A stretch of 64,000 bases of DNA from UBA6623 sp965226435 (GCA_965226435.1 CBDDCY010000009.1:186001-250000); one strand, 5' to 3'; shown: positions 42,206-52,289, counted from the stretch's first letter. Made by a program: numbers and translations. The notes: generated by a model not told the origin, from the sequence alone.

Positions 42206-45145
42206 CTAGAAGGCAAACAACGAAAGATGCGGTTGGCTGCGCGCCCCACCGATATCGAGGACAAGGGCGGTATCGCTGCCTAAATCGAGCGGCACGCGCG
42301 CATTCACCTGCAGCAGTCCGGCGAAATTCGGCGCCGAGCCCGCGAAGAGGACTCGCGCGTCTCGCCTTCCAATTGTTACCGTCACCGGCAATTCGGGCCG
42401 CGGCAGCTGTGAAAGAACCTCGGGCGCCAACAGCCCGTCCACGCCGGGTGGCGTGGTTTGGCCTTCCCCGGTGGCGAAGAAGACGACGACCTCTCCCCGC
42501 ATGGCGGGATTGTCCTCGGAGTTGAGCGTGCCGTCTTGGTTGAAGACCACCGCGCGCCCAGGGTCGTTGAAAAACGCAAAGATACCGGGAGCGCTTGGGG
42601 CGACGTCGAATTCCACCCGTTCCGAATCCCGACCCTGAAATCGCACATGGACTTCCGTTTCGGACTTGCCGTCGAGAGAATAGGGCGCCTGGGCGTTGAT
42701 TTGGTCCGCGCGGACGAAGAAAAGCGGCGCCGGCGCGCCATCAAAAAATACCTCAACGTCGACAAGCTCGGTGGCAACACGGCGAGGTGATTCCAGCCGC
42801 CCGGGTTCGCCTTCCGCCGGCCCCAAGCCCGAGCCGAAGATCGAGACAATTTCGCCCGGCGCGATCGCTCCCAACACGAAACTCGCGCCGTTCACCACGC
42901 TGCTTGCCGGTAGGATCGTCGCGCCGATCTTGGCGACAAAGGCATCGCTCCCGCCGTTGGGCGTCAGGTCCGGCCCCACGACCGGGAAAGTCGGATTGGA
43001 CGTGTTGCTGCTTCCCGCCACGTAAGCCAGTCCGTGCCGGTCGACCGCGATGCCGTTCACTGACTCGTTGCCCGATCCTCCGAAATATCCCGCGTAGTGA
43101 AGGGCGGCCCCCGAAGCCGCGACTTTCGCGACAAACCCCTCGCGACCCCCTCTGTACCTCAAGCCGGGACCCGCCAGAACCGGGAAGCTGGTCTGCTCCG
43201 ACAACGTCACTCCCCCGACATACGCGTTGCCCAATCCGTCAACCGCGATGGACGTCGCGCGATCGTCCGCCGCGCCGCCGATATACCCGGCGTAGATGAT
43301 CTGTGAACCGTCGGGCCCGATCTTCGCCACCAAGGCGTCTCTCAGCCCGCCGAGTTCCAAGCTCGGCCCCACCGTAACTGGGAGACTGGAACTCGCCCGG
43401 GAAGTCGTGGAGCCCGCCAAGTACACATTGCCCGACGCATCCAGCGCGATCGCTGTGCCTCGTTCCGCGCCCAGCCCCCCCAGAAACCCCGAATACACCA
43501 GCTCTTTGCCATTCGCGCTCACTTTCGTCAGGAAGGCGTCCTCGCTACCCGACCACGTTTGCATCGGACCGCCGGAGACCGGGAAGCTGTCCTGGGTCGA
43601 GTTCGTGTAGCCGGTAATGTAGGCGTGCCCGTCGTCATCCACCGCCACCGCCGAGGCAACGTCGAAAAGCGCGCCGCCGATATACCCCGCATACACAAGC
43701 TGGGTTCCCTCCGCGTTCACCTTCGCGACGAACCCGTCCGCGTTGCCGCCGTTGTAGCTCAAGTCCGGCCCGCCCGCGGCGGGAAACGTTGCCGCCGGTG
43801 ACTGCGTTCGGCCCGCCAGGTAGGCGTTCCCGTGTCGATCAACCGCGATCCCTAGGCCTTCGTCTTGTTGGACGCCTCCCAAGAACCCGCAATAGAAAAC
43901 CTCGCCGCCGTCGGGTGAGATCTTCGCGACGAAGGCGTCCATGCGGCCGTTGTACGTCAGGTCGGGTCCGACGGTAACGGGAAAGTCCTCCGACCACGTC
44001 AACCCGGTCACATAGATGTTTCCTTCGTCGTCGAGCGCGATGTCGGCTCCCTCGTCGAGTCCCGTTCCGCCCAGATAACCCGCGAACACCAGCTTCGTAC
44101 CCGACGGGTCGACTTTCGCGACAAAGACGTCGGCCTGGCCGGCGAGTTCGGTCTGGGGGCCGGCAGTCACCGGGAACTCCGCCCCGGGCGAACGCGTGGT
44201 CCCCACCAGATAGGCATGGCCCTCGTCGTCGATCGCGATCCCATGGGCCTCGTCTTGGCCGCTGCCGCCGAGAAACCCGGCATAGACCGGCACGGCTGGG
44301 TCGATCACCAGCGGTTTTGTGGCGTCGTAGGGGCCCAGTCGAAATCCGTAGTCGCCGGCATCGTTAGGTTGGATGAGCGTGTTCCGCGGTAATGCGCTCC
44401 TGCGCGATGGCTCGCTCATTTTCCGCGATGGCTCGCTCAAACGATAAGCCGCCTCAACCGAACGGCTTGCCCCGCCGTCGACCTGATAGGCCCAGGGGCG
44501 GCCGTCACGGAAGCCCGCCAGCGGGGTCGTAATCTCCACTTCGCCGTTCGTTGTGAGGGATGTTTCCGCTCCCTCATACGTCCATCGGATTTGACCGGGG
44601 TCGGCACCCGGACTGACGTGGAACTCATACTTGAGTTGGTTGCCGTCGAGCGAGAGCGCCAGGTCAATCCCCGGCCATAAATTCCGATAACGGATGCCGT
44701 CGTAGGCTTCCGCGACCCTGACGGCGACGGTGGGATCGGCTCCGGCCCCGGAACCTTCCCAGTCGTAGAAGCGTACGTTCGCCCGCTCGGCGCCCAATAG
44801 CCGAACATCCGCGCCGGGGTCGAGAAAGATCATCTTGACGGCCCAGCTCGCTGCCTGCTCGGGCCTGCCTGCCGTCCGCGGTGTCAGCAAAAACGTGATC
44901 TCTTCCGGTCCAAAAAAAATCTGCTTGTCGCGGCCCGGTACATGGAAGGCCGCTCGCGGGTCAAGCTGTCCGCGGTTCGCAACAAAGTGAAGTGGCAACC
45001 CACGAATCGAGTCTATTTGAGTGGACGCTTCGGTACCGAAGGCGACTCGAGGCGCCGCTTCGGCCAGGTGACTTCGTGTTGCGGCCGCGGCACTGAAAAG
45101 GGCCGCAAGCAGCAATAACAAGCGCAAGGGGGATTCGCTTCTCAT
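42206..45145 (-). CDS. Secreted SBBP beta-propeller with Solibacter C-terminal domain
   Basis: A 979-residue secreted protein: signal peptide (about 8-30), then a domain seen in the N-termini of SBBP proteins, seven clear SBBP repeats in the middle, each starting near GYLGGTGLDE or GFLGG and containing VAKV or VAKI, and a C-terminal domain of about 220 residues with VVNGASFVLGAIAPGEIVSI, GAPAPLFFVRADQINAQAPY and a VFFATGEGQTTPPGVDG segment. That C-terminal pattern is the TIGR03437 domain, described from Solibacter, and is the strongest taxonomic clue here. The function is probably extracellular binding. GGAG before ATG 45145 sets the start. A 21-bp tandem duplication encodes SEPSRKMSEPSRR near residue 240. 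Confidence 0.92.
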   Translation of the reverse strand: MRSESPLRLLLLLAALFSAAAATRSHLAEAAPRVAFGTEASTQIDSIRGLPLHFVANRGQLDPRAAFHVPGRDKQIFFGPEEITFLLTPRTAGRPEQAASWAVKMIFLDPGADVRLLGAERANVRFYDWEGSGAGADPTVAVRVAEAYDGIRYRNLWPGIDLALSLDGNQLKYEFHVSPGADPGQIRWTYEGAETSLTTNGEVEITTPLAGFRDGRPWAYQVDGGASRSVEAAYRLSEPSRKMSEPSRRSALPRNTLIQPNDAGDYGFRLGPYDATKPLVIDPAVPVYAGFLGGSGQDEAHGIAIDDEGHAYLVGTTRSPGAEFPVTAGPQTELAGQADVFVAKVDPSGTKLVFAGYLGGTGLDEGADIALDDEGNIYVTGLTWSEDFPVTVGPDLTYNGRMDAFVAKISPDGGEVFYCGFLGGVQQDEGLGIAVDRHGNAYLAGRTQSPAATFPAAGGPDLSYNGGNADGFVAKVNAEGTQLVYAGYIGGALFDVASAVAVDDDGHAYITGYTNSTQDSFPVSGGPMQTWSGSEDAFLTKVSANGKELVYSGFLGGLGAERGTAIALDASGNVYLAGSTTSRASSSLPVTVGPSLELGGLRDALVAKIGPDGSQIIYAGYIGGAADDRATSIAVDGLGNAYVGGVTLSEQTSFPVLAGPGLRYRGGREGFVAKVAASGAALHYAGYFGGSGNESVNGIAVDRHGLAYVAGSSNTSNPTFPVVGPDLTPNGGSDAFVAKIGATILPASSVVNGASFVLGAIAPGEIVSIFGSGLGPAEGEPGRLESPRRVATELVDVEVFFDGAPAPLFFVRADQINAQAPYSLDGKSETEVHVRFQGRDSERVEFDVAPSAPGIFAFFNDPGRAVVFNQDGTLNSEDNPAMRGEVVVFFATGEGQTTPPGVDGLLAPEVLSQLPRPELPVTVTIGRRDARVLFAGSAPNFAGLLQVNARVPLDLGSDTALVLDIGGARSQPHLSLFAF

Positions 45146-45658
45146 CGCCTTTTTCTCCGGGTATTTGGGTATGTGATCCAATCCGCGCGGTCTCGACCGC
45201 GGCCGACGCGGATCTCCCGAATCAACGGGAAACGAGTCGGCCGGCTCGCAAAGCCTACGCACACTTCCCGACGCGTTCTTCATCTAGTTAACACCCAACG
45301 ACTCATGGTCGCAACCAGCATTAGCGCCCCAACCGACCCCGTATTCCGCTTACGACCCCGACATAACCATTCATAAACCCCATTCGCCACAACGATGAGC
45401 GTTCTGCCCCTGGTTGCCGCATGTCCAACATATTCGTGGGAGCCCCTCTCGTAATGCGAGCAATGGCAACGGAGGTGTCGCCGGAAGTCCGTCCCAGCCC
45501 GGTTCAGCGGACTTGGGATCGCGGAAAATTTCAGGTAGGGAAGCGCTCGGTTCCGGCCGCGCCAAATCCGCCTGCTTTCGTTGGCGGACCCGCCCCCGCC
45601 CTGATTTTAGGATCTCTTTATAAAAACCCCTTCGAAACTCCGCCCACGCAATGCTAGA
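45146..45658. other. Intergenic region before the NfrB-like gene
   Basis: A 513-base gap between divergent genes. It has a structured patch at 45225-45271 (arms CGGGAA and TTCCCG around CGAG-loop-CTCG and GCAAAGCC) that weakly recalls a c-di-GMP-I riboswitch core. No coding frame looks real. An AT-rich TTTATAAAAA lies at 45616-45626, about 35 bases before the NfrB-like start, and could be part of a promoter. Confidence 0.45.
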
Positions 45659-47563
45659 TTGGACAATTCGACCCTTTTCGCGGCTTACGCCATGTATTGG
45701 CTTGACCCCTGGATTGCCGCGATCCTCACGCCGCTTGCCGTTTGGATCTTTCTGAGTGGGCTCGACGACCTGCTCTTTGACGGTGCTTTTCTGCTGACCG
45801 GATTGCGGGCGCGCCGCCGGAGCGGTATCGCCACGTCCGGGCCCAAGCCGGCAAGGCTGCTTCAGCGCAAGATCGCCGTCATCATTCCCTGTTGGCGTGA
45901 AGCCGGCGTGATCGAACACATGCTCGATCACAATCTGGCGGCGATCGAGTACGAAAATTACGATATCTGGCTGGGCCTCTATCCCAACGACCCGGCCACC
46001 ATCGAGAAGGTCACCGCCTGCGAGAGGAAGTATCCTCGCGTGCGGCATGTCGTGTGTCCCCACCCCGGCCCCACAACTAAGGCCGACTGCCTCAATTGGA
46101 TCTACGACCGCGTCAGGCGGCACGAAGAAGCCTCCGGCGAACGCTACGCCGCGCTCCAACAGCAGGACGCCGAGGACTTGATCCCGCCCGCCGCCTTGGA
46201 GTACGTCAACCGCGAGATTGACCGTTACGAGATGATCCAGTTTCCCGTGCGGCCGCTGGTGTCGTCGCTTGGGCGGGTGACGCAGGCGACCTATGCCGAC
46301 TTATTTGCCGAGTTCCACGGTAAGGATCTGGTTCTGCGGAACCGCACAGGCGGCTTCATTCCCTCCGCCGGCGTCGGAACGGCTTATCGGCGCGATGTCC
46401 TCGAGCGCTTGGCCGAGCGAAACGAGGGCCGACTGTTCGATCCCCTGAGCCTGACCGAAGACTATTTCATCGGCTGGCAATTGAGCCGCATGGGATGCCG
46501 CCAATGCTTCGTCGTTCCGCCCTCCGGCCCTGTCGCCGCCGACGACGAAACCCGATCGGCGCTCGCGCGCCGTGCCACCTGCGCCTACTTCCCTCGCGGC
46601 TTTCGCCAAGCCGTGCGGCAACGAGCGCGCTGGGTGACCGGTATCGCGTTGCAATCGTGGGAACGGTTCGGATGGGGCGCCGGATCCGGGCAAGCGTATT
46701 GGCTTTGGCGCGACCGCAAGGGTTTGCTGAGTCACCCCGCGTCGATGCTCGCCAATCTGGTTTTCGTCTATGGGCTCGCACGATGGGCCGAGGCTTGGGT
46801 GACCGGCGCACCCTGGCGCTTGGGAGAGGCGGTAAGCGGTTCGCCGCTGTTGATGGGCTTGCTGGGGGCCAACTTCGGACTGTTGCTGTGGCGACAGGCG
46901 GTTCGCGCGGCGTTCAACCTGAAGGCCTACGGTTGGCTGCACGGGCTGACCACGCCCCTGCGCGCTCCCTGGGCCAATCTCATCAACTTCTGCGCCCTGG
47001 CTCTCGCCCTTGGCCTCTTCTTCTCGGCCCGGCTGCGAGGGGACCGCTTGCATTGGAACAAGACCACCCATGATTACCCCGCCGAGGCCGCCCTTTCGGC
47101 CCACCGCCGTCGCTTGGGCGAAATCCTCGTGGCCGGCGGGCGATTACAACGCGACCGATTAGACGAGGCTCTGGCTTCCCTTGAGCCCGGCGAGCGTCTC
47201 GGCGAGTATCTTGTGCGACGCCGCCTTTTGAGCGAGGCTCAAGTGCATAAGGCGGTCGCGGCGCAACACGGACTCGCCTTTCGCCGTCTGGATAGCTATC
47301 AGGTGCGAATCGAGGCCCTCGCCGAATTGCCCGAGCAGGCCGCTCGTCACCTCGGTGTGATTCCCTTTGAAAAAGACCCCGCGGGCCGGCTCTGGTTCGC
47401 CGGAGCAGAGCCTCCAAGCCGCGTTCTGCGCCGAACGCTGGCCCGTTATTCCGAGCGACCGCAGGGTTTCGTACTGATTACGCCCTCGAATCTCGACCGC
47501 CTGCTCGACGACCGCCGACCCACGCCGCTCAGCGAGCCGATGTATCAAGCCGCCGGGGATTAG
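45659..47563 (+). CDS. NfrB-like glycosyltransferase with MshEN-type C-terminal domain
   Basis: The 634-residue protein resembles N4 adsorption protein B: a membrane segment and FLSGLDDLLFD at the start, GT2 motifs (IIPCWREAGVIEHML, HPGPTTKADCLNWIYD, LTEDYFIGWQL), the RQRARWVTG acceptor motif, then further membrane segments (about 340-460) and a C-terminal MshEN/GspE-N-type domain (LGEILVAGGRLQRDRLDEAL, LGEYLVRRRLL) that often binds cyclic-di-GMP. It should polymerise or export a sugar under c-di-GMP control. The start is unclear: TTG 45659 or ATG 45692, neither with a good Shine-Dalgarno site. No NfrA gene is adjacent. Confidence 0.88.
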   Translation: MDNSTLFAAYAMYWLDPWIAAILTPLAVWIFLSGLDDLLFDGAFLLTGLRARRRSGIATSGPKPARLLQRKIAVIIPCWREAGVIEHMLDHNLAAIEYENYDIWLGLYPNDPATIEKVTACERKYPRVRHVVCPHPGPTTKADCLNWIYDRVRRHEEASGERYAALQQQDAEDLIPPAALEYVNREIDRYEMIQFPVRPLVSSLGRVTQATYADLFAEFHGKDLVLRNRTGGFIPSAGVGTAYRRDVLERLAERNEGRLFDPLSLTEDYFIGWQLSRMGCRQCFVVPPSGPVAADDETRSALARRATCAYFPRGFRQAVRQRARWVTGIALQSWERFGWGAGSGQAYWLWRDRKGLLSHPASMLANLVFVYGLARWAEAWVTGAPWRLGEAVSGSPLLMGLLGANFGLLLWRQAVRAAFNLKAYGWLHGLTTPLRAPWANLINFCALALALGLFFSARLRGDRLHWNKTTHDYPAEAALSAHRRRLGEILVAGGRLQRDRLDEALASLEPGERLGEYLVRRRLLSEAQVHKAVAAQHGLAFRRLDSYQVRIEALAELPEQAARHLGVIPFEKDPAGRLWFAGAEPPSRVLRRTLARYSERPQGFVLITPSNLDRLLDDRRPTPLSEPMYQAAGD

Positions 47564-47602
47564 CTTGCCTGAGCGCAAGTCCCGATCACCCCGCCCCGGC
47601 GC

Positions 47603-49021
47603 TCAGACGATTTGCTCGATCACTCGCCCATGCACCTGCGTGAGGCGCTCCTTACGGCCCAAGTGCAGGTAGCTGAGAAGGTCTTGGTCAAGCCCGAGCT
47701 GGTGCAAGATCGTCGTATGAATGTCGCGGAAGTGATAGGGGTCTTCGATCGCTCGCAGCCCGATGTCGTCGGTAGCGCCGACAACTTGGCCACCGCGAAT
47801 GCCTCCGCCCGCCATCCACATCGAAAAGCCCAGGTTGTGATGGTCGCGGCCGACACCCGATTGCGCTTCCGGCGAGCGGCCGAACTCGCCTCCCCATAGA
47901 ACCAGCGTCGAGTCGAGCAAGCCGCGCCGCTTGAGGTCGGCCAGCAGACCGGCCACCGGCTTGTCGGTCTGGGCCGCCATGCGGAGATGGTTCTCCTCGA
48001 CATCGGCATGCGCGTCCCACTGCAGGTCGCCCGGGCCGCCGCCCGAAACGACGCAGACGAATCGCACGCCCTCTTCGACCAAGCGGCGCGCCATCAAACA
48101 GCGCCGCCCGTAGTCGTTCGTCGGCTCCGTCCCAACACCGTAAAGCTCCAAGGTTTCGCCCGGTTCGTTCGAGATGTCGAATACTTCCGGAGCCTCGGTC
48201 TGCATTTTGAACGCCAGATCGTAGGCGCGAATGCGGGCGTTAAGCTCATCGTCGTCCGGTGCCGCGTCGGCTTGATTGAGTTTGCGGATCAACTCGATCG
48301 TCCGGCGGCGATCTTCCATCGACACGCCGCGCGGTAGATCCAAATTCAAAACCGGCTTGGGCCCGGGACGAAACATGGTCGGCTGGTAGACGGCCGGCAA
48401 GAAGCCGTTGGCGTACATCGGCTGCCCGCCTTCGAGCGCGCCGTCAGGGTCGGGCATCACGACATAAGCCGGCAGCGAGTCGCTCTCGTTCCCAAGACCA
48501 TAGACGACCCACGAGCCCATGCTCGGGAAGCCCGGAACGATGCGTCCGCTGAAAAGCTGATATTGCGCCGCCGAGTGGACCACCATGTCGCCGTGGCAGG
48601 AGCGCAACACCGCCATCTCGTCGACCCACTCGGCCGTGTGTGGAAACAGGTCGGAGACCTCGATGCCGCTCCGCCCGTACTTCTTGAACGTCCGCTTGAC
48701 GCCCAGCAGCTTGGCGTCTTTCTCGACGAACTGATACTTCGCCTCGCCGAACTCAGCCGGACGCGGCTGCCCGTCAAGTTTAGTGAGCAGCGGCTTTGGG
48801 TCGAAGGTTTCTACCTGGCTGGGACCGCCCGCCATAAAGAGAAAAATGACGGCCTTCGCCTTGGCGTCTTTGTGAGGGGCTTTCGGAGCGAGAGAATTGC
48901 CCTGGGCCGCGCCGAGTTGCTCGCGATCGAGCATCGAAGCCATCGCCAACGACCCGAAACCGCAAAAGGCATCGCGGACAAACTCGCGTCGATTGCGCGT
49001 TGGTCGGACGTGTTCGGGCAT
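47603..49021 (-). CDS. DUF1501 Tat-exported protein, second copy
   Basis: The 472-residue protein has a twin-arginine-like start (NRREFVRDAFCGF), VIFLFMAGGPSQVETFDPK, LRSCHGDMVVHSAAQ, a LVLWGGEFGRSPEAQ motif and GRDHHNLGFSMWMAGGG. It is a complete DUF1501 protein, probably exported and folded. Unlike the copy at 1-1440, no PSD1 gene is adjacent, so it is an orphan. A TACAAT box (minus, 49045-49050) lies 23 bases upstream. Confidence 0.92.
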   Translation of the reverse strand: MPEHVRPTRNRREFVRDAFCGFGSLAMASMLDREQLGAAQGNSLAPKAPHKDAKAKAVIFLFMAGGPSQVETFDPKPLLTKLDGQPRPAEFGEAKYQFVEKDAKLLGVKRTFKKYGRSGIEVSDLFPHTAEWVDEMAVLRSCHGDMVVHSAAQYQLFSGRIVPGFPSMGSWVVYGLGNESDSLPAYVVMPDPDGALEGGQPMYANGFLPAVYQPTMFRPGPKPVLNLDLPRGVSMEDRRRTIELIRKLNQADAAPDDDELNARIRAYDLAFKMQTEAPEVFDISNEPGETLELYGVGTEPTNDYGRRCLMARRLVEEGVRFVCVVSGGGPGDLQWDAHADVEENHLRMAAQTDKPVAGLLADLKRRGLLDSTLVLWGGEFGRSPEAQSGVGRDHHNLGFSMWMAGGGIRGGQVVGATDDIGLRAIEDPYHFRDIHTTILHQLGLDQDLLSYLHLGRKERLTQVHGRVIEQIV

Positions 49022-49044
49022 GGTGGTTGCCGACGGTCACGTCC

Positions 49045-49050
49045 ATTGTA
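49045..49050 (-). promoter_or_regulatory. -10-like box (TACAAT)
   Basis: TACAAT on the minus strand in GTTACAATGG, 23 bases before the DUF1501 start; the same ten-base core precedes the SGNH gene at 37901. Confidence 0.35.
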
Positions 49051-49103
49051 ACCAAGCGTCCGTCCGATTCGCGACGGAAAAGAGATCAAAGTGGCAAGGC
49101 GCG

Positions 49104-49133
49104 CCCAGTGGGCAGGTCTCCAGTCCTGCCCAT
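49104..49133 (-). repeat. Dispersed palindromic repeat, family A copy 2
   Basis: On the minus strand it reads TGGGCAGGACTGGAGACCTG followed by CCCACTGGG, matching copies at 12010 and 62255. It lies upstream of the DUF1501 gene, between it and the SDR gene at 49177. Confidence 0.8.
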
Positions 49134-49176
49134 TCAGACGCCTGGATCAAACGCAACGCGGCTCAACTCGACATCC

Positions 49177-49908
49177 TCAGGCCCGTTGTGACAACCCGCC
49201 GTCCACCGCCAGGATCTGGCCGGTGACGAACGACGGTCCGGTGAAGAATCCGCAGACAGCCTCGGCGACTTCCTCGCCGCTGCCCGGTCGTTTCATGGGG
49301 GTGACGGAAACCAGTCGCGCTACATCAGACGCCATCTCGCCGTCAAAGTGAATCACGCCCGGAGCCACGCTGTTGACGGTGATTTCCGGGGCGAGCGCCT
49401 TGGCCAACACGCGAGTCAACATGGCGGCGCCGGCTTTCGAGGCGCAGTAGGGCGCATGCTTCCTCCAGGGGCGCATCGCTCCGATTGAGCTGAGGATGAC
49501 AATGCGCCCGCCGCGGCCCCGCATGCGCTTGGCGGCCTGTTGACAGCAGAAGAACGCTGCCTTGAGATTGACATCGTGGATCGAGTCCCAGTCTTGCTCG
49601 GTGACTTCGAGAACATTCATCTCGCGGTAACGCGCCGCGTTGTTGACGAACAGATCAAGAGGTCCTAACGCGTCCTCGACCTCGTCGAAAAGCCGCTCGA
49701 TCGCCCCAACATCGGTGAGGTCGGCTTGAAAGGCCTTACCTCCGGAGCGCTCGGCGGTTGCAAGAGCCTCGGTTTCGGAAGTGCCGTAGTGCACCGCGAC
49801 GCGAGCGCCTAGTTCACCCAGCCGTAGGGCGATCGAGCGCCCAATGCGGCGGGCCGAGCCCGTGACAAGGGCGACTTTTCCTTCGAGATTGCGTTCGGAG
49901 GCAGCCAT
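49177..49908 (-). CDS. Short-chain dehydrogenase/reductase (classical SDR)
   Basis: A 243-residue classical SDR: VALVTGSARRIGRSIA (TGxxxxxG), NNAARYRE, the catalytic Ser in ILSSIGAM, YCASK (Tyr/Lys), VAPGVI, and a C-terminal GQILAVDGG. It should reduce or oxidise a carbonyl/hydroxyl with NAD(P). ATG at 49908 is the family start; the frame extends 108 codons upstream but that region carries unlikely sequence and an intergenic hairpin repeat. Substrate unknown; several SDRs of this type make pteridines or fatty-acid intermediates. Confidence 0.92.
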   Translation of the reverse strand: MAASERNLEGKVALVTGSARRIGRSIALRLGELGARVAVHYGTSETEALATAERSGGKAFQADLTDVGAIERLFDEVEDALGPLDLFVNNAARYREMNVLEVTEQDWDSIHDVNLKAAFFCCQQAAKRMRGRGGRIVILSSIGAMRPWRKHAPYCASKAGAAMLTRVLAKALAPEITVNSVAPGVIHFDGEMASDVARLVSVTPMKRPGSGEEVAEAVCGFFTGPSFVTGQILAVDGGLSQRA

Positions 49909-50247
49909 GGGAAGGGTCGAGGCGTCGCCGGTCGCGGAGCTTCGCCGGTACTCAAGATAGCAAGAGAAGACAGAGCACGCGGCACCAATTCTCGCCTCCT
50001 TCCCAGGCCCGGTATAGCCCCGGGCGGGACCAGGGCCGACCTGCAGCAGCGCGGCCTCGCGCACCGGCGATGTGGCGTGAGCGTCCACGCTTGCCGCGAA
50101 CCGATTCGTCGGTTCGTGTCCTGAATTCGCGAGACGTCCGCGGCGGCCGGAAAATTTGTTTCGGGCCGGGACGCCTTCGGAGAAGACATGTCGGCACGAA
50201 TGCCGACACGGCACGCTGAAAGCGCGCGCCACGTCTTGCCTTGCCCG
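49909..50247. other. Gap upstream of the SDR gene with repeat hairpin
   Basis: A 339-base non-coding gap. It holds the hairpin at 50189-50208. Otherwise no gene or promoter stands out. Confidence 0.6.
50189..50208. repeat. Hairpin repeat, family B copy 1
   Basis: TGTCGGCA-CGAA-TGCCGACA, a perfect 8-bp stem, followed by CGGCAC. Related hairpins with the same spacing and trailing sequence are at 53076 and 62355. Confidence 0.65.
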
Positions 50248-51552
50248 CTACACCAGTAGGCCCGCGAGCTTCGACCCTTCGCGAATGATCGTCTCGTCGC
50301 GCTCCGGGCCGGTCGAGATGGCGCCAATCTCGACTTCCATTTTGTCTTCGAGGTAGGTCAAATAGTCTTTGGCAGCTTGCGGCAGCTCGTCGTAGCTCTT
50401 CACGCCGCGAGTCGAGCAATGCCATCCGGGACGCTCCTCAATCACCGGCTCGACCTTTTCAAGAACCCTCGACAGGGCCGGCATCTCGCTCAACGTCTCG
50501 CCTTGGTAACGATACCCCGTGCAGACCGGAATGGTTTCGCGGTGATCGAGCACGTCGAGTTTGGTGACAATGATCGACGTCAGCCCGTTCACCATGTGGA
50601 CGTAATTCGACAGCGGCAGGTCGAACCAACCGCAGCGCCGCGGCCGGCCGGTCACCGTACCGAACTCGCCGCCGTGCTTGCGCAGCGTATCGGCGTCGAG
50701 CCCGTGACCCTCCGAGGGAAACGGGCCGCCGCCCACCCGCGTGGCGTAGGCTTTGGCGATGCCGATCACCGCGTCAACCGCGGTAGGAGAAACGCCGAGG
50801 CCGGTGCACACGCCGCCGCCGGTGGCGTTCGAGGACGTCACGAACGGGTAGGTCCCGTGGTCGATGTCGAGCATCGCGCCCTGAGCGCCCTCAAAGAGAA
50901 CCCGTTGCCCGTCTCGCACCGCGCGGCTCACCACTTGCGCCGTGTCGCAAACGAAGGGACGCAGCCGCTCGGCATACTCGAGGAATTCGTTGCACACCTC
51001 ATCGATATCCCAGGTCTCATAAATATCGAGCGCTTTCAAAATGGCGTTCTTTTCTTCGGCGACGGCCCGGAAGCGCTCCGGGAAAGTTTCGGTGTCGAGC
51101 AGGTCGGCGAGCCGGATGCCGCGGCGCGCGATTTTGTCCTCATAGCAAGGTCCAATGCCGCGTGATGTCGTCCCGATGCGAACCTTGCCCGGGGTCGCCT
51201 CGGTAGCCTTTTCCATCATCGGGTGGTACGGAAAGATGACGTGCGCACGATTGCTGATGAAAAGATTGCCGCGGATCTCGACCCCCAGCCCCTCGAGAGT
51301 CTCGATTTCCTTCAACAAGTGCGCCGGGTTGATCACCAATCCGTTGCCGATCACGGCCTTCTTGCCCGGGCGAATGACACCGCTCGGTACCAGCGTGAGG
51401 ATGAATTTTTGCGGTCCGACGTACACCGTGTGACCGGCATTATGCCCACCCTGGTGACGAGTGATGAGGTCGAAATGCTCGGAGAGCAGGTCGACGATCT
51501 TGCCCTTGCCTTCATCGCCCCATTGGGTCCCTACTATCAGAACGTTGGCCAT
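50248..51552 (-). CDS. purA: Adenylosuccinate synthetase
   Basis: The 434-residue protein is a normal PurA: GTQWGDEGKGKIVDLL (P-loop and catalytic Asp), GGHNAGHTVY with the catalytic His, IGTTSRGIGPCYEDK, GAQGAMLDIDHGTYPFVT and TGRPRRCGWFD. It joins IMP and aspartate using GTP in adenine nucleotide synthesis. The gene stands alone, with a long non-coding stretch upstream. No Shine-Dalgarno site is obvious before ATG 51552. Confidence 0.98.
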   Translation of the reverse strand: MANVLIVGTQWGDEGKGKIVDLLSEHFDLITRHQGGHNAGHTVYVGPQKFILTLVPSGVIRPGKKAVIGNGLVINPAHLLKEIETLEGLGVEIRGNLFISNRAHVIFPYHPMMEKATEATPGKVRIGTTSRGIGPCYEDKIARRGIRLADLLDTETFPERFRAVAEEKNAILKALDIYETWDIDEVCNEFLEYAERLRPFVCDTAQVVSRAVRDGQRVLFEGAQGAMLDIDHGTYPFVTSSNATGGGVCTGLGVSPTAVDAVIGIAKAYATRVGGGPFPSEGHGLDADTLRKHGGEFGTVTGRPRRCGWFDLPLSNYVHMVNGLTSIIVTKLDVLDHRETIPVCTGYRYQGETLSEMPALSRVLEKVEPVIEERPGWHCSTRGVKSYDELPQAAKDYLTYLEDKMEVEIGAISTGPERDETIIREGSKLAGLLV

Positions 51553-52289
51553 GACAATTTTCGCTCGTAACCCGTGCTCATCGCCGGCCGATCGTCCGGC
51601 GCGACGCCTGGAAACGCTGCTCGAACTCGGGTGGAAACCGACCCCTCACAGTGGCGACCGGAAGCCGCCGCCGGCCGATTCACGAATCGACGGCTAGGAG
51701 AAACTTCGCTCGGGAGGGCCGGTTACTTTCCGATTCTAGCTGGTTTGCCGAGTCGCTGTAAATCGCCCGGGCATCGTGCCGGGCGCACATCGACATCCTT
51801 GGGAGGATCGCTGGATTGAAAGGGAAGAGGAACGAAACAGAAGAGTAGGGGTGCCGGGGAGGTTTCTGTTTCAGGGGTCTATTGGTTGAGGTTAGTCTCG
51901 CTTTGGTAGGGGTCACCCCCCCGGCATTGAAATTAATATACCAAACTTCATAGGATCACGCAACCCCCTATCCGAGATTTCGGAAAAGAAAAATTCGCGG
52001 AACGGAGTTGTGAGGTCTTGAATCTCACCCAACGCGGCTCGCGGGTGCCCGACCGTCCACCATGATGAACGACAAGTCCTTCTGTGTCAGTCATTTAATT
52101 CCTTGGTCTCAAAATCGACAAGTCAGCGTCCCCAGGGTGAACAAACGCACACACTCGAATGGAAAACGGAATAGTCGAGCGCCGGCGGACGTGTCCGGCC
52201 CATCGGAAAGGTATCGATAGAGCGACCCTCATCCGTATCTTGGGATTTTCCGCAATCCCGGATCTCCAGATCGGCGTGTCGGAGGGCCA
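51553..52289. other. Long intergenic region upstream of purA
   Basis: A 737-base gap with no convincing gene. It has a GC hairpin at 51764-51785 (CGCCCGG / CCGGGCG) and an AT-rich stretch around 51930-51965. It should contain the purA promoter and possibly a regulatory leader; no known riboswitch is recognised. Confidence 0.55.
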
